DNA from: Chondrosia reniformis
Lineage: Eukaryota; Porifera; Demospongiae; Chondrillida; Chondrillidae
Direction of reading: 5' to 3'
NCBI GenBank assembly: GCA_947172415.1
Contig: OX359199.1
Location: 3,064,001-3,128,000 of the forward strand
Length of the DNA stretch: 64,000 nt
Shown: in pieces, positions 49,047 through 59,844 of the stretch
How the letters are laid out: every line of letters starts with the position of its first letter
How positions within the stretch are numbered: the first letter of the stretch is position 1
Program-made: the position numbers and the translations under genes
Notes under the pieces: generated by a model
The model's database searches: none
What the model was told of the DNA's origin: nothing
The model's input: only the letters and a program-made list of their open reading frames with translations

Positions 49047-49562
49047 CGATAATAATTGGGTGGACTTGATGATAGTGCTAAGCAGGAGTATGGGTCAGAA
49101 TCTGTCAGAGGAACAGGCAGCTAATTTATCAGCCAGTGAGAGGAGAGAACTGATGAGGACAAATCCAGTGGTTACAGCTAGGCATTTTGCACATCGCTTT
49201 CAGTGCTTCCTCAGGAAGTGATTAAAGGATCTGGGCAACCTATTGGTGAGGTAGTTGACTACTTTTGGAGAATTGAATTCCAGTTGGGGGGATCTCCACA
49301 TGTCCATTCCATGTGGTGGATAAGGGATGCTCCAAACTTAGATACTACAGCTGGAAGGCAGATTGCTCCACAGTACATTGATAGGTACATTTCTGTGAAT
49401 ATTTCAACACAAGGTTGCAAAGATGAAGAACTTCATTCATTGGTGTTGAGAGTGCAGCAGCACCATCATACATCAACTTGCAGGAAAGCAACACAAAGGG
49501 GAAAAATGTGGCAGACTGCCGATTTGATTTTCCTCAACCTCTGTCAGAAGATACACGGCTGA
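49006..49562 (+). CDS. Helitron Rep nuclease, HUH motif part (two frames)
   Basis: 49,006-49,221 holds LGPPTFFVTLSADDNNWVDL and the RHFAHRFQCFLR segment. A shift near 49,216 moves to 49,203-49,562, with VVDYFWRIEFQLGGSPHVHSM. The two histidines (codons 49,299-49,301 and 49,305-49,307) flank a hydrophobic residue, the metal-binding HUH motif of rolling-circle nucleases. The protein would nick one strand at the Helitron end and hold it covalently. The broken frames make this copy inactive. Confidence 0.83.
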
Positions 49563-50161
49563 AAAGCCATGATGATCCTGGAAACAAGTCCAGGTTCTAT
49601 GTCTTGAAGAGATCAGCAGGGGAAGAAAACTGCAATCCATACTATACACACCTTCTGAAGGCATGGAAAGCTAATATGGATATACAATTGATTGGATCAG
49701 TATATGGCACAGCTGCATATGTGTGTTCCTACATGTGTAAATCAGAAAGTGAAGAGGTCAGGAAAGCTATCCGAGATGCATCGGAAAGCTTGCCTCCTCA
49801 GGCTTCAACAAGAAAGCGTCTGTCAAAGATTGGCAACACAATGCTGACCCATCATGAGTTGAGTGCCCAGGAGGCAGCATATCGATTGTGTCACTTGCCT
49901 CTGAAAGAAAATTCAAGAAAAGTTGTATTCCTTAACACTACCAGACCAGAAAAGAGAACGCGGTTACTCAAGAGTAGGTCTGAATTGCTTGAATTGGAGG
50001 ATGATTCCTCTGATAGTTTTGCCCCTGGTATCTTTGATAGATATGCCTCTAGACCTGACACACCAGAATTTGCAAGCATGACCTTGGCTCACTTTGCAGT
50101 GTGGTATGATGTAGATACACGGGTGTTGGGAAAGTTGGAATGGACCAGCACAGTCTCGTAA
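49478..50161 (+). CDS. Helitron Rep nuclease, catalytic tyrosine part
   Basis: It overlaps the previous frame after a shift near 49,490. It contains CRFDFPQPLSEDTR, FYVLKR, HLLKAWKANMDIQ, then SVYGTAAYVCSYMCKSE. The two tyrosines (codons 49,718-49,720 and 49,730-49,732) with a downstream lysine fit the paired catalytic tyrosines (Y2) of Helitron Rep. RKRLSKIGNTMLTHHELSAQ and LAHFAVWYDV follow, as in animal Helitron proteins. The frame ends at 50,161, and the coding continues in another frame at 50,166. Confidence 0.85.
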   Translation: MQESNTKGKNVADCRFDFPQPLSEDTRLKSHDDPGNKSRFYVLKRSAGEENCNPYYTHLLKAWKANMDIQLIGSVYGTAAYVCSYMCKSESEEVRKAIRDASESLPPQASTRKRLSKIGNTMLTHHELSAQEAAYRLCHLPLKENSRKVVFLNTTRPEKRTRLLKSRSELLELEDDSSDSFAPGIFDRYASRPDTPEFASMTLAHFAVWYDVDTRVLGKLEWTSTVS

Positions 50162-50165
50162 CCAG

Positions 50166-50747
50166 TTGCAGAATGACATGGGATGGGTTCATCTGAGAAG
50201 GAAGCAAGCCTGTCTTCAAATCCCAGTACAGACAGTAGAAAGTCATGGTGATGACTATTACTACAGTTTGCTGCTACTATACATCCCTTGGAGGAAGGAA
50301 CCTGAGGATCTGTTGAAAGGTCACTCTTCTGCAATGCAGGCTTTCATTGTACGAGAAGGAGAAATGGTTGTTTTTAATGCTCACAATCATGCCTTTGCAG
50401 ATGAAGTGCAGAAGGCTGTTGTGCAATTACAAGCCTTGGAAGACGAGGCCTACCAAGATGTTGTTGCCCCAATGGCACAGCAGGCTCAAAGGGAGGATGC
50501 TGCACAACCCTTTATTGAGGCTGAAGGAGGGTTGATGAACCCAGAGCATTTCATGGACCCAGCATGCCTTGATGATGACAATCTGAGTGCAATAGATGAA
50601 GAACATATGCTCTTAAATGACAATGATGACGACATTGGAGCTATCAGTAGACACTCCCTTATGGATAGGGCATTTAGGCAACTCATTGCAAGTTTGAATA
50701 CAAAGCAGCGTATTCCATTTGACATTGTTGTGCACCACACTCGTTAG
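50166..50747 (+). CDS. Helitron linker between Rep and helicase
   Basis: The protein continues with YYYSLLLLYIPWRKEPEDLL (the usual Y-S-L-L-L-L-y-PWR segment leading into Helitron helicases), an acidic stretch with DNLSAIDEEHMLLNDNDDD, and ends FDIVVHHTR at TAG (50,745-50,747). Copy 2 has the same TAG at the same place. The frame resumes immediately as LHKHRMKIRH, so this TAG is a substitution inside the coding region (glutamine or similar expected), not a gene boundary. Confidence 0.8.
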   Translation: MQNDMGWVHLRRKQACLQIPVQTVESHGDDYYYSLLLLYIPWRKEPEDLLKGHSSAMQAFIVREGEMVVFNAHNHAFADEVQKAVVQLQALEDEAYQDVVAPMAQQAQREDAAQPFIEAEGGLMNPEHFMDPACLDDDNLSAIDEEHMLLNDNDDDIGAISRHSLMDRAFRQLIASLNTKQRIPFDIVVHHTR

Positions 50748-51707
50748 TTGCACAAACACAGAATGAAAATACGCCACAAACCTCCAGAACCATTTCATCT
50801 GTTTGTGACAGGTGGAGCAGGCACTGGAAAATCACATGTAATTAGGGCTATTAAAGAGCATATGGAACGTTCTATGTCAGGGAGTCAAGAGATGCATGCC
50901 TGTATGTTGATGGCACCCACCGGGGTTGCAGCCTTCAACATTGGAGGCCTCACAATCCATAGAGCATTGCGGCTTCAGGTGGAGCATGGCAGAACTGCTC
51001 ATCAATTGCAGCTGAATGCCCTAGCCCTGCATGACTTGAGGAATCTGTGGCAAGGAGTGCACACCATCATCATTGATGAAATCAGTATGGTGTCTTACCA
51101 GATACTGAAGTCAGTTCACAGTCGACTGTGTGAGATTTATGGCAATGATGAGATCTTTGGTGGCTTGAATGTCATTGCAGTGGGTGACTTGTACCAGCTA
51201 TCTCCAGTGAACCGTAGTTTTATATTCAGTCAGAAACCTGGACGCTCATCGGGGCGACTGGCTTCACACCTTTGGAGGGATTTCTTCAAGGTGATTGAAC
51301 TGGAAGTGAACATGCGTCAGCAGAATGATGTTTCATTCTCAGAGATACTTAATCGGATCAGGACGGGCGTGCACACCAATGAAGATGTGAAAGTTCTTCA
51401 AACACGTTTGGTTTCGGGTGGGACTGTGGATTTGCTGGCTTCCCCATTTGATACAGCTCTGACATTGTATCCTCGTAGAGTAGATGTTGATGGGCACAAT
51501 GAAATGCAGATAAAAAGTCTAGCAAAGAGCAGTCAAATCTATAGTATTGATGCCGATCATGCAATATTAGAGAGTCGAGGGCAAATTTATGCCAATATTA
51601 AATACAATGAGGTTCCCGAACGTCTCATTCCACAAGATGATAAAGACTGTGCTGCACTGCCCCGTATACTGAGGCTAGCTGTTGGTGCTAGATTAATGTT
51701 GCGATGA
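50748..51707 (+). CDS. Helitron PIF1-type helicase, N-terminal half
   Basis: 319 codons in one frame. FHLFVTGGAGTGKSHVIRAI is Walker A (GGAGTGKS codons 50,811-50,834), MLMAPTGVAAFNIGG motif Ia, VHTIIIDEISMVS Walker B (DE about 51,075-51,080) and GGLNVIAVGDLYQLSPV motif III. VIELEVNMRQQND and later parts follow PIF1/RecD order. It ends at GARLMLR followed by TGA (51,705-51,707) and then NINCDDGLVNGARGT, so the stop interrupts the helicase; it is most simply an Arg codon CGA changed to TGA. The helicase would unwind DNA during rolling-circle transposition in the nucleus. Confidence 0.88.
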   Translation: MHKHRMKIRHKPPEPFHLFVTGGAGTGKSHVIRAIKEHMERSMSGSQEMHACMLMAPTGVAAFNIGGLTIHRALRLQVEHGRTAHQLQLNALALHDLRNLWQGVHTIIIDEISMVSYQILKSVHSRLCEIYGNDEIFGGLNVIAVGDLYQLSPVNRSFIFSQKPGRSSGRLASHLWRDFFKVIELEVNMRQQNDVSFSEILNRIRTGVHTNEDVKVLQTRLVSGGTVDLLASPFDTALTLYPRRVDVDGHNEMQIKSLAKSSQIYSIDADHAILESRGQIYANIKYNEVPERLIPQDDKDCAALPRILRLAVGARLMLR

Positions 51708-52458
51708 AACATTAACTGTGATGATGGCTTGGTGAATGGTGCCAGAGGAACAATTGTAGGCTTCAAGTGGTCAAGAAATGCAAGGCATCAGAGTATGCCT
51801 GGTGAATTACCCACAGAGGTATATGTGAGATTCTTAGATACCAATGTGGGGAAATTGTCAAAGGTACCATGTTGTCTCGGGGGAACATCATGTTGTACCA
51901 ATTCAGCTTATTCCTGTACGTTTCTATGGAAAGGAAGGTACACTCCTGCAGAGAACACAGATTCCCTTGATTCTGGGCTGGGCAGCAACTATTCACGAGG
52001 TGCAAGGATTGTCTCTTGATGCAGCAGTCATGGATTTAGGGAAGGATGTAGTTGAACCTGGAATGGCCTATGTAGCTCTTAGTTGTGTGTGCACACTGAA
52101 TGGAGTGGCCCTCCTGAACTTTCAGCCAAAGAAGATGACAGCAAACAAGAGAGTCCATGAGGAAATGGCAAGGCTACGACAAGAATCTGCTCATAGTGGT
52201 GAGGAATCAGAAAAGGAGGAGCTAATATCAGGTCATTTTGTCCAGAATTGTAGTCAAAATGAGGAGAAATCAAGTGCTGCAGTAAAGGGTAGTAGTGCTT
52301 TGGTACACAATGACAAGTGTATGTCACAATCTTATGTTAAGATTGCGGATAAAGGGACACATGGCAAGGAGTATACATCGGAACCATTGGTGGTTGGCAG
52401 TCAGTCTGTGCATTCAAACATCCCAATTACTTATGTTGTCACTGAAAACAACACTTAA
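51708..52458 (+). CDS. Helitron PIF1-type helicase, C-terminal half, and linker
   Basis: After the TGA come GLVNGARGTIVGFKW and LPTEVYVRFLD; a shift around 51,870-51,900 leads to IQLIPVRFYGKEG, then LGWAATIHEVQGLSLDAAV (motif V) and GMAYVALSCVCTLNGVALL (motif VI). Motif VI normally reads ALSRVRT; here both arginines are cysteine (codons TGT 52,084-52,086 and TGC 52,090-52,092), each one C-to-T change from CGT/CGC. Loss of these arginines should abolish ATP hydrolysis. A charged low-complexity linker follows, toward the OTU region. Confidence 0.83.
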
Positions 52459-52771
52459 AGCTTTAGTGACTAGTAACACTTTGAATAGTGAGTCAATAGT
52501 GAGGTGGTCAAAGTGTCATCACAGTGAATTACAGACTATTCTTAGAGTGGTCAATCGTCCTTCCCAGGCAACTTTCAGTAATATGCATCATCAAGTGGAT
52601 GTTGTAGTAAAAGACCAAGTCTTTCCAGCTTTTACGTCACAGTACATGCCAGTTTGCACTAAAGGAGGTGGAAATTGTAGGTATCATATGCTATATTTGG
52701 CCCTTTGTGGAACAGAGCAGTACATGTGCCACTTGAGATTGTTGACCGCTTATAGCCTCATTAGCAAGTAG
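52459..52771 (+). CDS. Start of OTU-like cysteine protease domain, truncated
   Basis: Contains HHQVDVVVKDQVFPAFTS and YTKGGGNC-type sequence (here VCTKGGGNCRYHMLYLAL), where GGGNC matches the D/G-G-N-C catalytic block of OTU proteases. The domain stops after RLLTAYSLI because the terminal palindrome begins at 52,765. Copy 2 shows the rest of the domain. Some animal Helitrons are known to carry OTU-like proteases; their role in transposition is unknown. Confidence 0.65.
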
Positions 52772-52825
52772 TTCGAGTTCATTCGGGGGGCGGCAGCCCC
52801 ACGAGTTTTTAACTCGAACTACTTG
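52765..52825. repeat. Terminal palindrome module of Helitron copy 1
   Basis: Perfect 15-bp arms CAAGTAGTTCGAGTT (52,765-52,779) and AACTCGAACTACTTG (52,811-52,825) enclose a GC-rich core, GGGGGGCGGCAGCCCC, itself able to form a small hairpin. The same module occurs at 52,961, 59,845, about 59,655 and 10,700. Confidence 0.85.
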
Positions 52826-52960
52826 TTTATGCAACTAGCACATATAACTACAAAACACTACTAGTTTATAACTAGTTCATATAACTAATACATACAATTA
52901 GTACATATAACGAGCACATACACTAGCACATACAATGAGTACATCCAACTAGAAAAAAAC
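52826..52960 (+). repeat. Short satellite block in reversed orientation
   Basis: Here the 13-bp satellite reads CAACTAGCACATA-like on the plus strand, opposite to its surroundings. The block is the reverse complement of 59,716-59,844, so it arrived with the inverted duplication. Confidence 0.88.
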
Positions 52961-53018
52961 AGTATTTCGAGTTTAAAAACTCATGGGAGTGCCCCCCCGA
53001 ATTAACTCGAACTACTTG
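52961..53018. repeat. Second palindrome module
   Basis: TTCGAGTTTAAAAACTC, GGGAGTGCCCCCC and AACTCGAACTACTTG reproduce the module in reverse orientation, corresponding to the 3' end of a hairpin-ended element. The left arm is mutated (AGTATTTCGAG). Confidence 0.78.
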
Positions 53019-56000
53019 TTTATATGAACCAGTTATATGTGAATGTTCTAGTTATCTCTACTACTTGAATGTACAAGTTTTATGTAATAGTTATATGTAG
53101 TAGTTGTATGTACTGGTTATATGTACTTGGTGTATGTACGAGTTTTTTGTAATAGTTGTAAACACTAGCTATAGTGAACCAGTTATATGTACTATTTGTT
53201 TGCACTGGTTGTATGTTGTAGACATATGTACTAGTTCTATTGGCTAGTGTTTGTACTAGTTATATGTACTAGTTGTATGTACTAGTTTTCTGTTCTGGTT
53301 GAATGTACTATTAGTATGTACTAGTAATATGTATTAGTTGTATCTGCTAGTTATATGTACTAGTTGCATGTACTAGCTATAATCACTACTTATAGGTACT
53401 ATTGATATGTGCTAGTTGTATGTACCAGTTGTATGTACTAGTTGTATGTACTATTCATATGTACAAGTTATATGTGTATGTTCGGAGTATCCTTATTAGT
53501 TGTGTTTAATAATGGTAATCACTAGTTATAGGTTCTAGTTCTATGTACTAGCTGTATATACTAGGTGTATGTACAATTTCTATGTACTAGATGTGTGTTC
53601 TAGTTGTTTGTACAAGTTGCATGTACTAGTTGTATTTAATAGTTGTATGTACTATTTATATGTACAAATTATATGTGTATGTACTAGTTATCCTAACTAG
53701 TTCTTTGTACAAATTGTATGTACTAGTTGTATGTACTAGTTGTATCTACTAATTTTATGTACTAGTTGTATGTACTGGTTGTATGTACTGGTTTTATGTA
53801 CAAGTTGTAGGTACTAGTTGTACGTATTGGTTGAATGTACAGTTTGTATGTACTAGTTGTATGTACCAGTTATAGATGTATATTCTATTTATATGTTCCA
53901 CTTGTATGTACAAGTTGTAAGAACTAGTTATGTATTCGTTGTATGTTGTATCTATATGTATTAGTCATATGTGCATGTACTAGTTATATGTACTAGGTGT
54001 GTGTACAATTTGTGCGTACTAGATGTATGTACCAGTTGTTTTTACCAGTTGTCTGGAATAGTTGTATGTACCAGTTGCTTGTAATAGTTGTATGAACTAG
54101 TTCTATGTAGTAGTTGTATGTACTAGTGGAAATCACTAGTTATAGGTACTAGTTAGAGGTACTAGTTGTAGGTACCAGTTGTAGGTACTAGTTGTACATA
54201 CTATTTGTATATTCTAGTTGTATGTACGAGTAATGTGTACTGGTTGTATGTACTAGTTGCATATATTAGTTATGTACTAGTTGTATGGACTAGTTTTATG
54301 TACTGTTTGTATGTACTGTTTGTACGTACTAGTCGTATGTACTAGTTGTAGGTTCTAGTGGTAATCAATAGTTATAGGTACAAGTTACATGCGCATATTC
54401 TAGTTATCCTTAGTAGGTCTATGTACAAGTTGTATGTACGAGTTGTATGTACGAGTTGTTTGTACGAGTTTTTTGTACTAGTTTTATGATCTAGTTATAT
54501 GTACTAGTTGTATGTACTAGTTGAATGTACTAATGGTAATCACTAGTTATAGTTACTAGTTATATGTTCTAGTTCCATATACTAGTTATGTACTAATTGT
54601 ATGTACTAGTTGTACGTACTGGTTGTATGTACTGGTTGTATGTACTAGTTGTATGTAGTAGTTGTATGTACTAGTTGTATGAACTAGTTCTATATATTAG
54701 TTCTATGTACTAGCCGTATGTAGTAGGTGTATGTACTACTTGTATGAACTACTTATATATATTAGTTTTATGAATTTGTTATATGTACTAGTTGTAATCA
54801 CTAGTTATTGGTACTACTTGTATATGCTAGGTTTGTATTCGAGTTGTATGTACTGGTTGTATGTAGTAGTTGTGTGGACCAGTTGTATGTCTACGTTCTA
54901 GTTAAATGTACTAGCTGTATGTACTAGTTGTATGTACTAGTTGTACCTACTGGTTGTATGAATTAGTTATAGGTACTAGTTCTAGGTACTATTTATATAT
55001 ACTAGTTGTATGTACTTTATATTATATGTGTATGTTCTAGTTATCCTTACTAGTGCTATGTACAAGGTTTATGTTAGATTTGTATGTAATAGTTGTATGG
55101 ACTTATTATATGCCCTAGTTGTGTGTACTAGTATTATGTACTAGTGGTAATCACTAGTTATGACTACTAGTTATATTTAATAGTTGTATGTACTAGTTGA
55201 AAGAACTAGTAATATGTACCAGTGGTATGTACTAGTTATATGTACTATTTGTATTTACTAATTGAATGGACTAGCTATAAGTACTAGTAATATGTACTAG
55301 TTGCATGTACTAGATATATGTACTAACTGTATGCACTAGGTATTTGTACTAATTGTATATACTCGTGGTGTGGACTAGTTGTATGTACTGGTTGTATGTA
55401 CAAGTTGTATGTACTTGGTTTATGTACTATTTATATGTACTAGTTGTATGTACTATTTATATGTACTAGTTATATGTGAATGTTCTAGATATATGTACTA
55501 GTTGTTTGTACAAGTTGTATGTACTAGTTGTTTGTTCTACTTTTATGTACTGGTAGAATGTACTGTTTATATGTAGTCATATGTGTATGTTCTAGTTATA
55601 TGTACACGTTACTAGTTGTATATACTAGTTGTACGTTCTAGTACTAGTTATGTTTTATTAGTTGGAAGTACTAGTTGTAGGTACTTGTTTTATGTACTAG
55701 TTGTACGTTCTAGTCATAGATATGCTTATTAGTTGGAAATACTAGTTGTACACACTAATAGAAGTATATTTACCTGTTGTAGGAACTAGTTTTATGTTCT
55801 AGCTGTATGTACTAGTTGTATGTACTACTTGCATGAACTAGTTGTAGGTACTAGTTGTATGTACTAGGTGTATTTACTAGTTGTATGTATTCGCTACAAG
55901 TTGAATGTACTATATAGATTTTTGTATGTACTAGTTGTAGTTATATTTGCTTGTTGTAGGTGCAAGTTTTATATATTAGTTGTATATACTAGTTTTATGT

Positions 56001-57116
56001 TCTAGTTTTATGTATTAGTTGTATGTACTGGTTTATTAATTAGTTGTAGATACTATTTTATGTATTAGGTATATGCACTAGTTGTATGTACTCGTTACTA
56101 ATTGTATGTACTAAGCTTATGTACTAGTTGTATGTATTCGTTACTAGTTGTATGTACTAGTTGCACATACTAGTACTAGTTATCTTTTCTAGTAGTAGGA
56201 ACAACTTGTATGTATTAGTTTTATGTGAATGTTCTAGTTATATGTTCTAGTAATATGTACAGGTTGTATCTGCTAGTTTTATGTACTAGTTGTAAGTACT
56301 AGTACTAGTTACGTTTATTAGTTGAAAGTACTAGTTGTATGTACTTTTTGTATGTACTAGTTGTACATTCTAGTACTAGTTCATTTTATTAATTGGAAGT
56401 ACTAATTGTATGTAATTGTTGTTTGTACTAGATGTAGGAACTAGTTACTAGCTTTATTTACTAGTTGTATGTACTAATACAAGATATATTTACCAGTTGT
56501 AGGAACTAGTTTTATGTTCTAGCTGTATGTACTAGTTGTATGTACTACTTGGATGAACTAGTTGTAGGTACTAGTTGTATGTGCTAGGTGTAGTTACTAG
56601 TTGTATGTATTCGCTACTAATTGTATGTACTAGTTTTTTGTGTGTACTAGTAGTAGTTATATTTACTTGTTGTAGGCACAAGTTTTACATATTGGTTGTA
56701 TATACTAGTTTTATGTTCTAGTTTTATGTTCCAGTTTTATGTATTAGTTGTATGTATTGGTTTATTAATTAGTTGTAGGTACTAGTTGTATGTATTAGGT
56801 ATATGCACTAGTTGTATGTACTCATTACTAGTTGTATGTACTAATTGCATGTACTAGTACTAGTTATATTTCCTAATAGTAGGAACTACTTGTATGTATT
56901 AGTTGTATGTTCTAGTTGTTGGACCTAGTTACTAGTTTTTTGTACTAGTTGTATGTAATAGAACTAGTTATATTTACTAGTTGTATGTGCTAGTTTTATG
57001 TACTAGTAGTATGTACTACTTGTAGTGCTAGTTGTATGAACTAGTTGTATGTATTAGTTGTTTGTAATAGTTGTATGTACCAGTTGTATATACTAGTTGT
57101 ATGTACCAGTTGCTTG
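53019..57116 (-). repeat. 13-bp satellite (4.1 kb) between the Helitron copies
   Basis: The same monomer in the GTATGTACTAGTT orientation, with TATCCTTA landmarks. A block duplication of about 550-600 bp is visible (about 55,660-56,170 against 56,330-56,890, sharing TATTCGCTAC and GTATTAGGTATATGCACTAG). No genes. Confidence 0.94.
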
Positions 57117-57214
57117 AAAAATCGAAGATATCTTTTTCCTACATGCTATATGCCTATTCTGTAAAAAGAGCCTATAGGGGAACTAAACGTAAAGAGAGCT
57201 TTAGATGAAGATAC
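57117..57214 (-). mobile_element. Shortest 3'-end fragment of the second PLE lineage
   Basis: 98 bases matching the first 98 bases of 40,247-40,483 and 14,888-15,124, cut at GAAGATAC. The 3' terminus and orientation are the same in all three copies. Confidence 0.78.
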
Positions 57215-57940
57215 ATGTACTAGTTGTGCTTATTAGTTGTATGTACAATTCATGCGTACAAGTTATATGTGTACGTTCCAGTTATCCTTACTAGTTCTAT
57301 GCACAAGTTTTATGTAAGAGTTGTATGTATTAGTTGTATGAACAAGTAAATGTACTAGTTACATGTAAAAGTTGAATGTACTAGTTGTATGTACTAGTTG
57401 TTTTTACTAGTTGTATGTACTAGTTGTATTTACTAGTTGTTTGTACCAGTAGCATGTACTAGTTGTATGCATTAGTTTTATGTACTATTTATGTGTACAA
57501 GTTATATGTGTATGTTCTAGTTATCCTTCCTAGTTCTATGTACAAGTTGTACGTACGACTTTTATGTACTAGTTGTATGAACTTATATATGTACTAGTTG
57601 TATGTACTAGTATTATGTACTAGTTATAAATACCAGTTGTATGTACTAGTTGAATGCACTAGTTGTAAGTAATAGTTATATGTACTAGTGGTATGTACTA
57701 GTTATATGTACTAGTTGCATGTGCTAGTTGCATTTACTAGTTAAATGTACTAGCTATACGTACTAGTAATATGTGCTAGTTGCATGTACTAGATATATGT
57801 ACTAGCTGTATGCACTAGTTATTAGTACTAGTTGTATGTACTAGTTTTATGTACTGGTTGTATGTACTAGTTGTAATCTTTAGTGATAGGTATATATTAG
57901 TGATATGTAGTAGTTGTATGTAGTAGTTGTATGTACAAGT
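57215..57940 (-). repeat. 13-bp satellite
   Basis: The right part (about 57,590-57,940) is collinear with 25,500-25,905 and with the 9.3/10.1-10.4 kb block without its MITE. Confidence 0.93.
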
Positions 57941-58049
57941 TAGGGGCTGCTGCAGGCAGCCCCTTATATTGTTTTCATTTGTCGATTATGTTGCACGGCT
58001 TCATGTTAGAAGTTCATGTTCATGAAAGATATTTATATATATATATATA

Positions 58050-58287
58050 GCCAATAATCACCGCAGATTTGACTTGCCTTGAGTGTGAGCTAGGAGTACC
58101 GTTGGTTGCTTGCATGCATTCACATAAACAACAGGGTGAGAGACAATTTGGTAACTTGCACACAAGGGACATTGTTCATGAAATAAATTAAAGGCCCCAG
58201 CCTTTATGTCCGATAATAATCACCGCAGATTTGACTTGCCTTGAGTGTGACTCAAGGCAAGTCAAATTTGTGGTGATTATTGGCTGA
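58050..58287. mobile_element. Possible MITE with long inverted ends and a 32-bp-arm hairpin
   Basis: CCAATAATCACCGCAG at 58,050 is mirrored by GTGGTGATTATTGG ending at 58,287. Each end contains the same block with TTTGACTTGCCTTGAG (or its complement). A third copy sits next to the right end, so 58,215-58,282 folds into a near-perfect hairpin with arms of about 32 bp and a 3-base loop. It lies next to the (TA)n tract. No transposase; the family is not recognised. Confidence 0.5.
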
Positions 58288-59449
58288 GACCCCCTGCCTG
58301 AGACTGGAATTTTTGCTGATAATGGCATGCAGATGCATCATCTTCAGTCTATACTAAGGTGTGAAAAGGTAATTGGAAGGCCATGCGTTTAACCTTATAT
58401 GATCTGTAGAGACTACTACTCTGTATGCAGCAGTTTTTCAGTGTGGCTAAAGTCTTGTAACGTTTAATATACCTGATTGTGATTATTTTTGGAGTCATTT
58501 GCATCCGTATTATATTATATACCTCAGTGTGATTATCTTGGGAGTCACTTGCATCCGTGTATAAATTTGTAACTTGCACTGTGTAGTACTTGATTGTATT
58601 TAAACATGCTTAATATAGCACTCCTTATTCCTACACATGGACAATTATATACCCCTACGTATTCAATTACACTCCTGCACACGGACACACATGGATAAGT
58701 AATAGAAAACATAAGCAGAGATGACGGAGCTTAAAGTACCACAGTTTTACTACGGTCGTCTAAACGAATTTCTTTTATTTCTTTACATCAATATATATAG
58801 CAACACTTTTGGCTTAAACTTAGCAGAACGTATACAAATACGTTTTATCTAACCTTCGCTACAACTCGCTTATTCGGTAGCTCCTTCTCGTAGGAGAGCG
58901 TCGACTTGTCATAGCCATTCTCAAAAGATGATCTTCTTTAGCAACGAGTCGGTGACGTTTACGCAACGTCACATGATTCACAAAATGTGTGTACGGAGCG
59001 ACATACGAAGGTGTTGGTGACGCAATAGAAAAACATCTCAAAACATCACCAGCTTGCGCAATCGTAACTTTGAATTCTTCATAATATCTTGATTATTTTG
59101 CTCATTTAATTAAGCAAAACTTCGCCAGATGTTTCTTATACACATGTACCATGATAAATGTTGATTTCACAGATATCTGACAAACTGAAAATTTTTATCA
59201 ATAGAACACATGGTTTGCATATAAATTTCCCATAGGTTTTCTATAGTCCTATGGCCTTTTATATGCAAACTTTGTCCTCCGTTTTCTAACAAACGGAGGC
59301 CTAAATAAAAAATCCCTTAATTTAAAACGAGTTTTATATCCTAAACATAATGATGATATGCCCATTTTGTTTTTAGGTTCTTTCTTGGAGCCATATGAAT
59401 TATTTAATTATTTATATTAGATTACCTTAGTATATTGTAACTTGCACTG
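58288..59449. other. Unassigned 1.2-kb insert sequence
   Basis: No convincing gene. TTGTAACTTGCACTGT occurs at about 58,567 and again at about 59,437. A unit of about 56 bp with GGAGTCA.TTGCATCCGT is repeated twice at 58,470-58,560. The short minus-strand open frame at 58,859-59,041 has no recognisable feature. Confidence 0.5.
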
Positions 59450-59715
59450 TATATATATATATATAATACATTTTATGCACAAGTATTATAACACTTATTT
59501 TATACGTTAATACATCGTTTTTACAAATGGTGGCGTTCAGGAAGCTTTAGTTTACGAAGCTTTTCCATTGTTATTTATAAAGTTCAGGACATTTAAGCAT
59601 CCTCAATTGTTCGTTTTACAAATATATATATTAAATCCCAACGAAGCGGCAGAGTAGGTTGAGTAAATTCGGGGGGTGCAGCCCCACAAGTTTTTAAACT
59701 CGCAATACTTGTTTT

Positions 59716-59844
59716 TTCTGGTTGGATGTACTCATTGTATGTACTAGTGTATGTACTCGTTATATGTACTAATTGTATGTATTAGTTATATGAACTAGTT
59801 ATAAACTAGTAGTGTTTTGTAGTTATATGTGCTAGTTGCATAAA
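59716..59844 (-). repeat. 13-bp satellite between element copy 3 and the Helitron end
   Basis: Close to 10,766-10,880 (and its empty counterpart 25,918-26,045) and the inverted equivalent of 52,826-52,960. Confidence 0.9.

Larger units (their letters stand above)
46452..52825 (+). mobile_element. Helitron (rolling-circle DNA transposon), copy 1, broken
   Basis: In order: 2A peptide and 23-residue repeats, cysteine pairs and DUF6570-like region, Helitron-like N domain, HUH/Y2 Rep nuclease, PIF1 helicase, start of an OTU-like domain, and a terminal palindrome at 52,765-52,825. About eight frame changes or stops break it. Compared with copy 2 it lacks about 1.5 kb between the middle of the OTU region and the terminal palindrome. 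The 5' end is unresolved, so the given start is the coding region only. Confidence 0.88.
57941..59715 (+). mobile_element. Non-autonomous hairpin-ended element (copy 3) carrying a 1.4-kb insert
   Basis: The 5' hairpin (arms GGGGCTGC / GCAGCCCC, 57,943-57,963), TATATTGTTTTCAT and a (TA)n tract match copies 1 and 2. The 3' half resumes at 59,450 with the other part of the (TA)n tract, ACATCGTTTTTACAAATGG, GTTCAGGACATTTAAG and the palindromic module (about 59,655-59,715). The sequence between 58,050 and 59,449 is absent from copy 1, so it was inserted into the (TA)n tract. Confidence 0.7.

Noticed and set aside
58859-59041. Short minus-strand coding frame
   Set aside because: 60 codons without recognisable motifs, inside an insert with no other coding evidence.
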